This document shows, one piece after another, positions 53,541-62,955 of a stretch of DNA of 64,000 nucleotides. Source of the stretch: Gluconobacter vitians (GTDB lineage: Bacteria; Pseudomonadota; Alphaproteobacteria; Acetobacterales; Acetobacteraceae); contig NZ_JABCQG010000015.1 in the NCBI RefSeq assembly GCF_015244565.1, positions 1 through 64,000 of the forward strand, read 5' to 3'. Position 1 is the first letter of the stretch. Each line of letters starts with the position of its first letter. The position numbers and the translations under genes are program-made. Below the pieces are notes generated by a model, which saw only the letters and a list, made by a program, of their open reading frames with translations, had not been told where the DNA came from and made no database searches.

Positions 53541-54834
53541 TCCGGTCCGGGTGAAGCAGTCCGAACCGCTCCAGATCGGCTGAGAAAAGACGGACCTGCA
53601 CGTCCATCCCGTCTTCGCGATCCGTCCGACCAACCACTTCGCCATGCTGGTAAAGCCAGGCGAGGGCCGCGCCGTCCGTGATCGGAAGACGCACATCCAC
53701 GGATTTCATCGATCGCGTCAGGTACTGGTCCAGGATCTCGAACAGATCCGGCAGCCCCTCGCCCGTGATGGCTGAGATCGCCACCGCGTTTTCACGCTTG
53801 GGCACGGCCTCAACGCCACCGACCAGATCGGCCTTGTTCAGCACTTCAATCGTACGGTCCGGCCAGTGCGCATCGAGCATTCCGTCGCGTACCATGCCGT
53901 CCAGCACATTGAGCACGTCGGCCCGCTGGGCCGCACTATCAGGATGCGAAATGTCGCGCACATGCAGGATCACATCCGCCTGCGCCACTTCCTCAAGCGT
54001 CGCCCGGAAGGCCGCAATCAGCTCCGTCGGCAGCTCACTGATAAAGCCCACCGTATCGGACAGGATCACATTGCGGCCGGACGGCAGGCGCAGTCCGCGC
54101 ATGGTCGGGTCCAGCGTGGCGAAAAGCTGGTCCTGCGCATGGACAGACGCGCCCGTCAGGGCATTGAACAGCGTGGATTTGCCAGCATTGGTGTAACCCA
54201 CAAGAGCCACGACAGGGAATGGCACGCGCTTGCGGGAGTCACGATGCAACCCGCGCGTCCGGCGGACCTGTTCCAGCTCTTTCTTGATCTTGCCGATCCG
54301 TTCGGCCAGCATCCGGCGATCCGCTTCCATCTGCGTCTCACCCGGACCACCAAGGAAGCCGAAGCCACCGCGCTGACGCTCAAGATGGGTCCACAGCCGC
54401 ACAAGCCGCGAGCGCTGGTATTCCAGATGCGCCAGTTCAACCTGGAGCACACCTTCACGGGTCGCTGCGCGCGCGCCAAAAATATCGAGAATCAGCCCCG
54501 TCCGGTCCACAACCTTGCAGCCCAGAGCCTTTTCGAGATTACGTTGCTGCCCGGGAGACAGGCGCGCATCGATGACGACCACGTCCACGTTATCCAGCTT
54601 GACCGCTTCCGCCAGCTGCTCGACCTGACCGCTTCCCAGCAGGGTCGCCGGACGGCGCGCGCGCAGCAGAATGGCCGCCTGACGCACCACCACAAGCCCG
54701 ATCGACGCTGTCAGCCCGACCGCTTCCTCAAGCCGTGCATCGGCCGCGCGGATTTCCTCCTGCGGTCCCGACTTCTCCCAGGGCAGGATGACGGCCGCAC
54801 GGGTTGCAGGTTTTTTGGTATCGAAACCGCTCAA
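53521..54834 (-). CDS. hflX: GTPase HflX
   Basis: 437 residues. HflX binds the large ribosomal subunit and splits stalled or heat-damaged ribosomes. Family N-terminal region with [20 protein letters not shown], then the G domain: [18 protein letters not shown] (G1), [23 protein letters not shown] (G3) and LNKADLV (G4). Overlaps hfq by four bases, matching the common hfq-hflX order. Confidence 0.95.
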   Translation of the reverse strand: MSGFDTKKPATRAAVILPWEKSGPQEEIRAADARLEEAVGLTASIGLVVVRQAAILLRARRPATLLGSGQVEQLAEAVKLDNVDVVVIDARLSPGQQRNLEKALGCKVVDRTGLILDIFGARAATREGVLQVELAHLEYQRSRLVRLWTHLERQRGGFGFLGGPGETQMEADRRMLAERIGKIKKELEQVRRTRGLHRDSRKRVPFPVVALVGYTNAGKSTLFNALTGASVHAQDQLFATLDPTMRGLRLPSGRNVILSDTVGFISELPTELIAAFRATLEEVAQADVILHVRDISHPDSAAQRADVLNVLDGMVRDGMLDAHWPDRTIEVLNKADLVGGVEAVPKRENAVAISAITGEGLPDLFEILDQYLTRSMKSVDVRLPITDGAALAWLYQHGEVVGRTDREDGMDVQVRLFSADLERFGLLHPDRIIRPEA

Positions 54835-55079
54835 AGTTCTTCTTCCACAAAATGGGACATGGCCGCCACCGGCATGATCGTGCTGACGGCATGTTTGTAG
54901 ACAAGCTGCACATGACCATCACGTCGGAGCAGCAGGGTCTGCGCGTCCGACTGGGTGACAATGCCCTGAAGCTTCACGCCATTGACCAGAAAAACGGTCA
55001 CGGAGGCTTCCGTCCTGCGCAGATGCTCGAGGAAAACCTCCTGCACGGCACGCGCAGAAGAGGAAGGTTCTGAAGTCAC
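54831..55079 (-). CDS. hfq: RNA chaperone Hfq
   Basis: 82 residues. The Sm1 and Sm2 motifs are complete ([20 protein letters not shown] and [13 protein letters not shown], with [20 protein letters not shown] between). Hfq hexamers help small RNAs pair with mRNAs. The C-terminal tail is short. Between ntrX and hflX, as in many Alphaproteobacteria. Confidence 0.96.
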   Translation of the reverse strand: MTSEPSSSARAVQEVFLEHLRRTEASVTVFLVNGVKLQGIVTQSDAQTLLLRRDGHVQLVYKHAVSTIMPVAAMSHFVEEEL

Positions 55080-55127
55080 GCTGTTATCAGTCGACTGAAG
55101 GAAAAGGAGAAAAGCCGGCGTTTCATC

Positions 55128-56540
55128 TCAGCTGCTCACCGGTGTGGATGCGGCGCCCGAACGCTCGTCATTCGTCGTCACCCCAAGCTGCTTGAGCTTG
55201 CGATGCAGCGCACTGCGCTCCATGCAGACGAAACTGGCCGTGCGGCTGATGTTACCACCAAACCGCATGAGCTGCACCTGAAGATACTGCGTCTCGAACA
55301 GGTCCCGCGCTTCCCGCAGTGGCAGGCTCATGACGTCCGCGCCGGAATTGAGGCGCGTCATGGACGGCGCACCCTGGCTGATAGTGGCCGGCAGCATGTC
55401 CGCCCGGATCGGATCATTCCCGGTCCCCGGCATCATGATCAGCAGACGTTCCATCAGGTTACGCAGCTCGCGCACATTGCCGGGCCATTCATAGGACTGC
55501 AGCGCCGCGAGTGCGTCCACGGAAAGTTCCCGAACAGGAAGACCCGATGACTGTGCGCAACGCTCAAGGAAATGTCGCGCCAGCCCCGGAATATCCTCAC
55601 GCCGTTCACGCAGGGACGGCACCCGCAGAGGCACGACCGCGAGGCGGTAATACAGGTCCTCGCGGAAGCGATGGGCAGCAATTTCGGACTGAAGGTCCCG
55701 GTTAGTGGTGGCGATGACGCGGATGTCTACTTTCACCCGCGTATTGCCGCCCAGCCGCTCGAATGTCTGGTCCTGAAGCGCACGGACGATCTTGCCCTGC
55801 GTCTCGGGCGGCATGTCCGCGACCTCATCGAGCAGCAGCGTTCCACGATGGGCCCGTTCCAGCACGCCGCGGCGCATCGGCTGGCCGTTCTCGCCTTCGA
55901 GACCAAAAAGTGCTTCCTCAAAGCGGTTGGGCGCCAGTGTTGCGCAGTTCAGGGCAATGAACGGCCCTTCAGCACGGCGGGAGCGTGCATGGATCATGCG
56001 CGCTGCAACTTCCTTGCCCGAGCCGGCCGGACCGCTGATCAGCACACGCGAATTGGTGGGGGCAACACGCTCGATCTGGGCACGAAGGGCCGAAATGACA
56101 GCACCGTCCCCCGACAGCGTCGTTTCCGGACCCGCCCGCAGACGCAGTTCCGCATTTTCCCGGCGCAGGCGTGCCGCTTCAAGGGCACGGCGCACCACGA
56201 CCAGAAGCCGATCCGACTGGAACGGTTTTTCGATGAAATCATAGGCCCCGAGTTTGAGACTGGACACCGCCGTCTCAATCGTTCCGTGACCCGAGATCAT
56301 CAGCGTCGGCAGGCCCGGCTCCTCGGCCTGGAAGATCTTGAGCAGTTCGATCCCGTCCAGCCGGGACCCCTGCAACCAGATATCCAGAATCGCCAGCGAC
56401 GGACAATGCGCCCGGAAAAGCTCGAGCGCCTGATCCGAATTGGCAGCCGTGCGGGTCTTGTAGCCTTCGTCGTTCAGAATGCCTTCAATGAGGAACCGGA
56501 TGTCCGGTTCGTCATCGACGATCAGGATCTCATGTTCCAT
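55128..56540 (-). CDS. ntrX: response regulator NtrX
   Basis: 470 residues. Receiver domain (about 3-118): EILIVDDEPDIRFLIEG, phosphoacceptor Asp in SLAILDIWLQGS, LMISGHGTIETAVSSLKLGA, YDFIEKPF. AAA+ domain (about 140-375): VLISGPAGSGKEVAARMIH (Walker A), GGxLLLDEVADMP (Walker B) but no clear GAFTGA motif, as is known for NtrX. A Fis-type helix-turn-helix ends the protein (GGNISRTASFVCMERSALHR). Partner of NtrY, with which it overlaps by 11 bases. Confidence 0.94.
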   Translation of the reverse strand: MEHEILIVDDEPDIRFLIEGILNDEGYKTRTAANSDQALELFRAHCPSLAILDIWLQGSRLDGIELLKIFQAEEPGLPTLMISGHGTIETAVSSLKLGAYDFIEKPFQSDRLLVVVRRALEAARLRRENAELRLRAGPETTLSGDGAVISALRAQIERVAPTNSRVLISGPAGSGKEVAARMIHARSRRAEGPFIALNCATLAPNRFEEALFGLEGENGQPMRRGVLERAHRGTLLLDEVADMPPETQGKIVRALQDQTFERLGGNTRVKVDIRVIATTNRDLQSEIAAHRFREDLYYRLAVVPLRVPSLRERREDIPGLARHFLERCAQSSGLPVRELSVDALAALQSYEWPGNVRELRNLMERLLIMMPGTGNDPIRADMLPATISQGAPSMTRLNSGADVMSLPLREARDLFETQYLQVQLMRFGGNISRTASFVCMERSALHRKLKQLGVTTNDERSGAASTPVSS

Positions 56541-58914
56541 CTGCTGCCCTCATGCTCTGGTGGTCCGTTCCACCCGGGACATGGCTCTCCTGCTCCCATA
56601 ACGGCAGGGACAGGGTCACGCGCGTTCCCCGCCGCCCGGTTAAGCCACGGGAGTCGTCTGGTTCCCGATCAGTGAGCTGAAGCATCCCGGAATGGTCCTC
56701 CATGATCTTCTTGACGATCGCAAGGCCGAGGCCGGTGCCCTTCGCCTTGTGGGTTACATAAGGCTCGGTCAGCCGGTGGCGTTCCACCGTCGGCAGGCCG
56801 ATCCCGTCATCTTCTATGTCTAGCAGGACATGCCCGCCGCGAATGTGCAAGCCCACCACAATGTGTCCAATTGGCTGCACTGGCTGTCCGGGAGCGTTTT
56901 CTCCCGGTTTTCCGCGGCCTGCCATGCTGATGGCATCGGCTGCATTCTGTAGCAGATTTGTCAGTGCCTGGCCGATGAGTCGCCGGTCACAGCGCACGAT
57001 CGGCCCTGAAGGCGGCAGTCCGGTCGTCTCGAACACGATTTCGGGATGGGCATTCCGCTGGAGTACCAGCGCCTCCCGGCAGAGCCGTGAGAAGTCTTCC
57101 GGCTGCATGACGGGCTGCGGCATCCGCGCGAAGGCGGAGAACTCGTCCACCATCCGCCCGATGTCCCCGACCTGCCGCACGATCGTGTCCACAAGCTGCG
57201 TGTAGGTCTCGGGATCGGAATGGATTTCCTTGAGGAAGCGCCGCTTGAGGCGCTCTGCCGCAAGCTGGATCGGGGTCAGCGGATTCTTGATCTCATGCGC
57301 CACACGCCGCGCCACATCGGCCCAGGCGGCTTTGCGCTGCGCGGACTGAAGATCGGTGATGTCATCGAAGGTCACGACATAGCCCGCGACATCCTGCCCA
57401 CGCAGTTCCGCCACAACCCGCACGAGAAGCGTCCGCCCCGCACCAGCCCCTGCGCCCTCACCCGGTCCACCTGGACGCTGCGCGCCTTCCGTATCCACCT
57501 GGATTTCGGCGGTATGGACGCGCTCGGGCGCCATGCGGGCCGCATCCAGCAGCGTCGAAAACTCCGGCACCCGGTCCGTCAGCTTCATTCCGATCGCCGG
57601 CTGGAGATCACGCTGGAGCACGCTGGAGGCCGCACGGTTGGGCAGTTCGATGACCTGCATCCGGTCCAGCCCGATCACGCCGGCCGACACACCTGCCAGC
57701 ACCGTCTCGGTAAAGCGACGGCGCTCGTTGATCTGGTCATAGGCCTGCATCAGTTCGGAGCGCTGGCTTTCGAGCTGGTCCGTCATGCTGTTGAAAGCGC
57801 GGGACAGCCCCGTCACCTCATCATCTTTATCCCGTCCCGCATCTTCGGGAACCGGAACACGCACCTCCAGATCGCCCTTGGAAATCCGCTGTGCGGCCAG
57901 AATGAGCAGGCCGAGCGGGTTGGCGATACGATTGGCCAGTGCCAGCCCGGTCAGCATCCCGACGGCCAGCACCAGCAGCCCCATCAGGGCGAAAATGACC
58001 GCAAACAGGACCTGCGTCTTGCCGCGATTGGTGATCAGCCGCTGATAATCCGCGACCAGCGCATCAGTGCGGCGCATGTGTTCCACGACATCCGGATCGA
58101 CCGGGCGCGTGATGACCAGCATGAGGCCGGAATTACCCCCCAGCGCCACCACGGCGCGCACTTTCCGCTGATCCGGCCGGTCAAGGATGACCGCCTCGCC
58201 ATGCTGGGCCAGTTCGACAACCGATTTCGGCGGCAAAGGCGGCGCGGTCGTCATATCCGCGTCGCTACCCAGAAGACCACCGACTGCCAGAACCTTGTAG
58301 GTCAGCGGATCAAAGACTTCCGCATCCGTCAGGCCACGCTCGGTAACTTCATCATCCAGGAATTCCTGAAGACGTGCCGGATCGTGGAAAAGATCGGTCC
58401 CACGCGAGAACAGCTCGTCATTCTGGACAGTGATCAGCGTGTTCGCGAGCGCGAAGGCCTCCGTCCGGGCGTTGTCATTATGTTCGCGCAAATAGCCGAC
58501 CGCGACAGACCGGGCCTCGGTCAGGGCATCATTCACGCGGTTGGAGAACCAGATTTCCACACCGTAATGGAAGAACAGCGTCGCCACCGCGCCTACCACA
58601 ATGGTTGGCGCAACCGCGACAATTCCGAACAGCGTAATGAGCCGGACATGCAGCCGCGCCCCGGCCAGACCGAGCCTGCGCTCGGCGACCATCCGCCCGA
58701 TCTGCACCACGGCCGCCGCCGCAATCAGCATGAGCGTGATGAAGTCGAGCAGGAAAACGATCGCCTGAACCTGCGGGCGATGCGCCAGAGACATGCCTCC
58801 CGACAGAACGACAAACGTCGCAAAGGCGAGCACCAGCGCCATGACTGTCAGAAGAACCGCCCCATTGGCACTCGTCAGCCTTGCGAACAGGCGCCTCAGG
58901 GCAGGAAATCTCAC
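56530..58914 (-). CDS. ntrY: sensor histidine kinase NtrY
   Basis: 794 residues from GTG 58914, overlapping the ntrC-like stop. Membrane helices near the N-terminus and around residue 305 flank a periplasmic sensor part; a HAMP region follows (LILAAQRISKGDLEVRVP), then a PAS-like region and the kinase: ARRVAHEIKNPLTPIQLAAE with the phosphorylated His, NLLQNAADAIS (N box), and DDGIGLPTVERH with KGTGLGLAIVKKIMEDHSG (G boxes). NtrY/NtrX respond to nitrogen, redox or envelope state in Alphaproteobacteria. Confidence 0.94.
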   Translation of the reverse strand: MRFPALRRLFARLTSANGAVLLTVMALVLAFATFVVLSGGMSLAHRPQVQAIVFLLDFITLMLIAAAAVVQIGRMVAERRLGLAGARLHVRLITLFGIVAVAPTIVVGAVATLFFHYGVEIWFSNRVNDALTEARSVAVGYLREHNDNARTEAFALANTLITVQNDELFSRGTDLFHDPARLQEFLDDEVTERGLTDAEVFDPLTYKVLAVGGLLGSDADMTTAPPLPPKSVVELAQHGEAVILDRPDQRKVRAVVALGGNSGLMLVITRPVDPDVVEHMRRTDALVADYQRLITNRGKTQVLFAVIFALMGLLVLAVGMLTGLALANRIANPLGLLILAAQRISKGDLEVRVPVPEDAGRDKDDEVTGLSRAFNSMTDQLESQRSELMQAYDQINERRRFTETVLAGVSAGVIGLDRMQVIELPNRAASSVLQRDLQPAIGMKLTDRVPEFSTLLDAARMAPERVHTAEIQVDTEGAQRPGGPGEGAGAGAGRTLLVRVVAELRGQDVAGYVVTFDDITDLQSAQRKAAWADVARRVAHEIKNPLTPIQLAAERLKRRFLKEIHSDPETYTQLVDTIVRQVGDIGRMVDEFSAFARMPQPVMQPEDFSRLCREALVLQRNAHPEIVFETTGLPPSGPIVRCDRRLIGQALTNLLQNAADAISMAGRGKPGENAPGQPVQPIGHIVVGLHIRGGHVLLDIEDDGIGLPTVERHRLTEPYVTHKAKGTGLGLAIVKKIMEDHSGMLQLTDREPDDSRGLTGRRGTRVTLSLPLWEQESHVPGGTDHQSMRAADGT

Positions 58915-59651
58915 TCGTCGATGCCTTTCGGGATCGTGATATCAAGCTCACGGATCCGCTTGCGCAGGGTATTGCGGTTCACACCCAGAATGGCGGCCGC
59001 GCGCAACTGGTTACCGCAGGTCCGGCGCAGGACCATCGTGATCAGCGGCCGTTCGACCTCGCCCACCACACAGGCATGCAGATCGCCCGCCCCGTTTTCC
59101 AGATCGCCCTCAAGATATTCGGACAGGGGCCGTTCCAGTGCCCGTTCCAGACCGCGGGGACGCGCCGTGCCCGTTCCGGCCGCCAGACGACAGACCGCAC
59201 TGATCCGCTCCGGCCCCAGACGCTGTGTCGAGGGTAGCGCCGACAGCCAGCGATGCAGGGCGGCGGACAGCCCACCCTGCCGGAGCAGAAGAACGGGATC
59301 ATGCCGGCTTCCCGCAATCACGCGCAGGTCCGTGTCCGCCTGTGCCAGCCAGTCCATGAACCGGTCCTGCATCAGCGGGCACAGACAGTCGATCTCATCC
59401 AGCAGCAACGTGCCGCCCTGCGCCTGCTGAATCCAGCCAGCCTCGCCGTTGCCAAAAAGCGCCGCTTCACGAAGCGCACGCGGCGTGGCGGTCAGAGCTG
59501 CAATCACGAACGGATTCTGCGCACGCGGGCTGTGACTGTGAAGCCGCCGGGCAACGTCCTGCCGGTCCAGCCGGGACGCTCCATACAGAAAAACCGGATG
59601 GCAACCCTGCTCGACCAGACCTGAAGCAGACGGCTCCGTCATGGCTGCCAT
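58911..59651 (-). CDS. degenerate NtrC-like protein without receiver domain
   Basis: 246 residues against about 480 for NtrC. The receiver domain is absent. The AAA+ core is shortened: Walker A has decayed to GASRLDRQDVA (about 24-34), the GAFTGA loop that contacts sigma-54 is deleted (ALFGNGEAGWIQQAQGGTLL), but Walker B survives as GGTLLLDEID (79-88). The Fis-type DNA-binding end NQLRAAAILGVNRNTLRKRI is well kept. Position between dusB and ntrY is where ntrB-ntrC normally lie. It probably binds DNA but cannot activate sigma-54 promoters. Confidence 0.8.
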   Translation of the reverse strand: MAAMTEPSASGLVEQGCHPVFLYGASRLDRQDVARRLHSHSPRAQNPFVIAALTATPRALREAALFGNGEAGWIQQAQGGTLLLDEIDCLCPLMQDRFMDWLAQADTDLRVIAGSRHDPVLLLRQGGLSAALHRWLSALPSTQRLGPERISAVCRLAAGTGTARPRGLERALERPLSEYLEGDLENGAGDLHACVVGEVERPLITMVLRRTCGNQLRAAAILGVNRNTLRKRIRELDITIPKGIDE

Positions 59652-59675
59652 GGAAGCGCTGGCCGGCTCACACCC

Positions 59676-60791
59676 TCAGGCCGCTTCACGCGTGCCGTCG
59701 CGGTTCAGACTGCCCGTCGGGCCGGCCTCACGGTTGCGAACAACACCAGCCTCGATATGACGGTCATAGAACGCAGTCAGCAGAGCGATGGCCTCGGCGG
59801 CGCTTTCCACACCATTGATGGTGGAGCGGAACGTCGCAGAGCCCGGCAGCCCGGCGGAATACCAGGACACATGCTTGCGCGCGAGACGCAGGCCCGGCCG
59901 CTCGCCGAAATGATCGAGCATCATCCGGTAATGCCGCAGCGCGATTTCCTTTTCGGTCGCCAGATCCGGGTCAGGCACATTTTCTCCGGTCCGCAGGGAC
60001 TGCGCCACCTGTGCCGTGAACCAGGGCCGTCCATAACAGCCACGCCCGATCATGACACCATCGGCCTGAGACTGATGCAGCGCCTCACGTGCATCGCGGA
60101 TGGTGTTGATATCGCCATTGACAATGACCGGCAGCGACACCGCGTCCTTCACCGTTTTGACGAAACGCCAATCCGCCGTGCCGTTATAAAACATCTGCCG
60201 CGTGCGACCGTGAACCGTTACAAGCCTGATGCCGCTTTCTTCCGCGATCTTCGCCAGACGCGGTGCATTGAGCGAATTGTGGTCCCAGCCCATGCGCATC
60301 TTGAGCGTCACCGGCACATTCACGGCCCGCGCCGTCGCTTCGAGCAGCTTTCCGGCCAGAACCTCGTCCCGCATCAGCGCCGATCCCGCCATCTGCCCGA
60401 TCGCGACCTTTTTCACCGGGCAGCCGAAATTGATGTCGATGAGGTTCGCACCCCCATCCACCGAAATCTTCGCCGCCTGCGCCATGGCCTCGGGATCACA
60501 TCCGGCAAGCTGGACCGCATTCGGCCCGCGCTCGGCCATCCGCGCCATGCGCATGGTGTTTTCGTTCTCGCGGATCATCGCCCAGGACGCGATCATTTCC
60601 GACACGACAAGCCCTGCCCCGAGATCACGGGCAAGCTGACGGAACGGCAGATCCGTGACACCCGAGAGCGGAGCAAGGATCACCGGATCCGCGATCACCA
60701 CGCCCTGCCCCAGATCAATGGGTTTCAGAACACGGTTCGGGGGTGCTGCGGAAGGCGCATCAGAGGCGACGGAAGGAGCGGAAGCAGTCAT
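59676..60791 (-). CDS. dusB: tRNA-dihydrouridine synthase DusB (NifR3)
   Basis: 371 residues. DusB reduces uridine in tRNA D loops with FMN. Family blocks: [40 protein letters not shown] with the catalytic Cys, [27 protein letters not shown] and [12 protein letters not shown] (FMN phosphate). The N-terminal 20 residues are a Ser/Ala/Pro extension. nifR3 commonly leads the ntrBC operon of Alphaproteobacteria; here it leads the remnant. Confidence 0.94.
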   Translation of the reverse strand: MTASAPSVASDAPSAAPPNRVLKPIDLGQGVVIADPVILAPLSGVTDLPFRQLARDLGAGLVVSEMIASWAMIRENENTMRMARMAERGPNAVQLAGCDPEAMAQAAKISVDGGANLIDINFGCPVKKVAIGQMAGSALMRDEVLAGKLLEATARAVNVPVTLKMRMGWDHNSLNAPRLAKIAEESGIRLVTVHGRTRQMFYNGTADWRFVKTVKDAVSLPVIVNGDINTIRDAREALHQSQADGVMIGRGCYGRPWFTAQVAQSLRTGENVPDPDLATEKEIALRHYRMMLDHFGERPGLRLARKHVSWYSAGLPGSATFRSTINGVESAAEAIALLTAFYDRHIEAGVVRNREAGPTGSLNRDGTREAA

Positions 60792-60921
60792 GGCAGGATC
60801 AATTTACCGTCCTGCTCCCGCAAGCGCAAACGCTCCTTTGCACGCAACCCGCCCCCATGTCCGTGCGCTATGACCCGGACAGTCTTCACGCCCCTTTCCG
60901 CCACCCTCCATGGAGAAGAGC

Positions 60922-61731
60922 ATGCCGCACATCACGACCAGCGACGGAACCCGCATTCATTATGAAGAGCAGGGACACGGGCGCCCCCTCGTCATGATCC
61001 ACGGCTGGACCTTCTCGGGGCGCTTTTTCCATCGCAATGTCGGTCCGATCTCCGAACAGGCCCGCGTCATTACCGTCGATCTCCGTGGTCACGGACGTTC
61101 CGAAAAGCCGCAGCACGGCTACCGGATTTCCCGTCTGGCCGCCGATCTGCGGGATCTGCTGGTTGCGCTGAACCTTCAGGATGTCACGGTTCTGGGCTGG
61201 TCGCTGGGCTGCCCGATCATCTGGTCGTATCTTGAACTGTTCGGCACTGAACGCATCCGCAATGCCATTTTCGTCCAGCAGACTCCCAAGCAGTATTATT
61301 CCGCCGAGTGGAAACTCGGACATGCCGCCTGTTACGATCAGGCCGGTCTGACAGCCGTGCAGCAGCAGCTCACCCTGACGCCCGAAGAGTTCGACAAAGG
61401 CAATCTGGAGAGCTGCATCTGCCATCCCCTCCCGGATGATGAAAAAGCCTTCCTGCTCCGGGAAATGGCACAAAGCCCGGCTTATGCCCGCAGCGCCATG
61501 ATGGCCGATCATACGACACAGGACTGGCGCGACATCATTCCCCGCTTCGCTATTCCGGCTCTGATGATGATTGCACGCAAGGATACGGTCCTGAACCCGG
61601 AAGGCCCTGCCTGGGTCGCGCAGCACATGCCCAACTGCCGGGGCGTGGACTTTACGGACAGCGCCCATATGGTCTTTCTCGACGAGACCGAGAAGTTCAA
61701 CCGCACCGTTCTCGATTTCATGAAGGGCTGA
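60922..61731 (+). CDS. alpha/beta hydrolase
   Basis: 269 residues from ATG 60922, with ggagaag at 60912-60918; ATG 60910 is possible but has no site. Family blocks: oxyanion loop RPLVMIHGWTFSG, VITVDLRGHGRS, nucleophile elbow GWSLGC with the catalytic Ser, Asp in MIARKDTVLN and His in TDSAHMVFLDE. Similar to non-haem peroxidase/esterase-type hydrolases. It precedes the isomerase gene by four bases, so the pair is likely co-transcribed; substrate is unknown. Confidence 0.85.
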   Translation: MPHITTSDGTRIHYEEQGHGRPLVMIHGWTFSGRFFHRNVGPISEQARVITVDLRGHGRSEKPQHGYRISRLAADLRDLLVALNLQDVTVLGWSLGCPIIWSYLELFGTERIRNAIFVQQTPKQYYSAEWKLGHAACYDQAGLTAVQQQLTLTPEEFDKGNLESCICHPLPDDEKAFLLREMAQSPAYARSAMMADHTTQDWRDIIPRFAIPALMMIARKDTVLNPEGPAWVAQHMPNCRGVDFTDSAHMVFLDETEKFNRTVLDFMKG

Positions 61732-61735
61732 ACCG

Positions 61736-62587
61736 ATGACGACACTGCCTTTCAGCTTCGGCATGAACGAGTTCACGACCCAGCCCTGGTCGTTCGAGGA
61801 AGACGTCACCCGCTATTGCGAGCTTGGCGTGGATGCGATCGAGATCTGCGAAGCCAAGCTTGATCAGAACCGCATCGAAGAGCAGATGCGCCTTGTGAAG
61901 GACAGCGGCCTGACCGTCAGTGCCGTTCAACCCGCCGTCCGCACATTTTTCGGAAGCGCCATGGTGCCCGAGCCCGGCGCGACTGAAGCCCGCGTTGGAC
62001 GCCTGACCCGGAGCCTGAAAACCCTGGCTCCGCATGTGCCCGGCAGCGTCTTCGTCACCAATACCGGCGCGCCACCCAAAGGGAATATGCGCCGTACCAT
62101 GGACGAGACGGTGCGCTATCTGCGCGACCTCTGCCCGCTTGCGGAGGATCTGGGCGTCTCCCTGTCACTGGAGCCGCTGAACCCGACCTCGGTGAATACC
62201 GAAAGCGCGATCTGGACCATTGAACAGGCGATGGACATCATTGATGGCGTTGGACACTCCGCCATGGGTCTGTGTCTGGATTACTGGAATATCTGGCAGC
62301 AGAAGGACGTCTGCGCGGCTATCCGCGCTGCGGGCAGCAAGATCAATGTCCTTCAGGTCAGCGACTGGCGCACACCCTATTCCGCCGCGGACCGTCTGAT
62401 CCCCGGAGATGGCTGCATTCCGCTTCATGAAATGCTGCATGCCACATGGGATGCGGGCTTCCGTGGCGCCTGTACGGTGGAGATCTTCTCGTCCGGCGTG
62501 CCGGACAGTCTGTATGACCGCGACCTGAGCGAAGTCATCCGCTTCTGCCGTGAAGGACTGGATCAGGCCTGGACGAGCGCGTCCTGA
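61736..62587 (+). CDS. TIM-barrel sugar phosphate isomerase/epimerase (IolE/Hyi family)
   Basis: 283 residues. AP-endonuclease-2/xylose-isomerase-like barrel: MNEFTTQPWSFEEDVTRYCE, LGVDAIEICEAKLD, then metal-binding residues Glu in LSLEPLNPTS, Asp in GLCLDYWNIW, Asp/His region in LQVSDWRTP, and Glu in CTVEIFSSGVP. The pattern allows a divalent metal site. Substrate is unknown; the neighbouring hydrolase might supply it. Confidence 0.82.
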   Translation: MTTLPFSFGMNEFTTQPWSFEEDVTRYCELGVDAIEICEAKLDQNRIEEQMRLVKDSGLTVSAVQPAVRTFFGSAMVPEPGATEARVGRLTRSLKTLAPHVPGSVFVTNTGAPPKGNMRRTMDETVRYLRDLCPLAEDLGVSLSLEPLNPTSVNTESAIWTIEQAMDIIDGVGHSAMGLCLDYWNIWQQKDVCAAIRAAGSKINVLQVSDWRTPYSAADRLIPGDGCIPLHEMLHATWDAGFRGACTVEIFSSGVPDSLYDRDLSEVIRFCREGLDQAWTSAS

Positions 62588-62602
62588 TTTTCAGTCCGTC
62601 GA

Positions 62603-62839
62603 TCAGTCCACCGGACCGATTTCTTCGCGATGCCGCTTCAGACCATCCTGCGTGATGACGAAACGGCCGTCATCGCGCAGTTCAGACAGACCAAGCCGCT
62701 CCAGCCGTTCCAGACAGGGCTGGTCCTTCAGCCCTGTCGGTCGTCCCGTCGAAGCGCAGAGCAGCAACCGGTGCAGCGTGGAGCGGCAGCAGGTCTCAAG
62801 ATAAGGCTCGTCATAGGATTCAGTGGATGCGTTGGACAT
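62603..62839 (-). CDS. small protein with winged-helix-like sequence
   Basis: 78 residues from ATG 62839; the open frame reaches 62929 but the extra part is Arg-rich chance sequence. The segment CLERLERLGLSELRDDGRFV followed by ITQDGLKRH looks like the end of a small winged-helix domain. Two adjacent Cys near residue 17. The ribosome binding site is weak. Family not recognised. Confidence 0.5.
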   Translation of the reverse strand: MSNASTESYDEPYLETCCRSTLHRLLLCASTGRPTGLKDQPCLERLERLGLSELRDDGRFVITQDGLKRHREEIGPVD

Positions 62840-62955
62840 GCCTTCGCATCTATCGCGTCCCCGTTCCCCCGCCAAGACAAATGAGCCCTCGACGGTGCAA
62901 GGCCAGAGCGCGAAGCTGATGCGCCGCACCCAAGATTAGGGTATGGAAACAACTC

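Noticed and set aside
55128-56540. NtrX as a possible sigma-54 activator
   Set aside because: No GAFTGA motif is visible in its AAA+ domain, which is usual for NtrX, so I do not claim sigma-54 activation.
57220-59430. 736-codon plus-strand frame opposite ntrY and the ntrC remnant
   Set aside because: Shadow frame; it spans two real genes on the other strand, with His/Arg/Gln-rich composition typical of such shadows.
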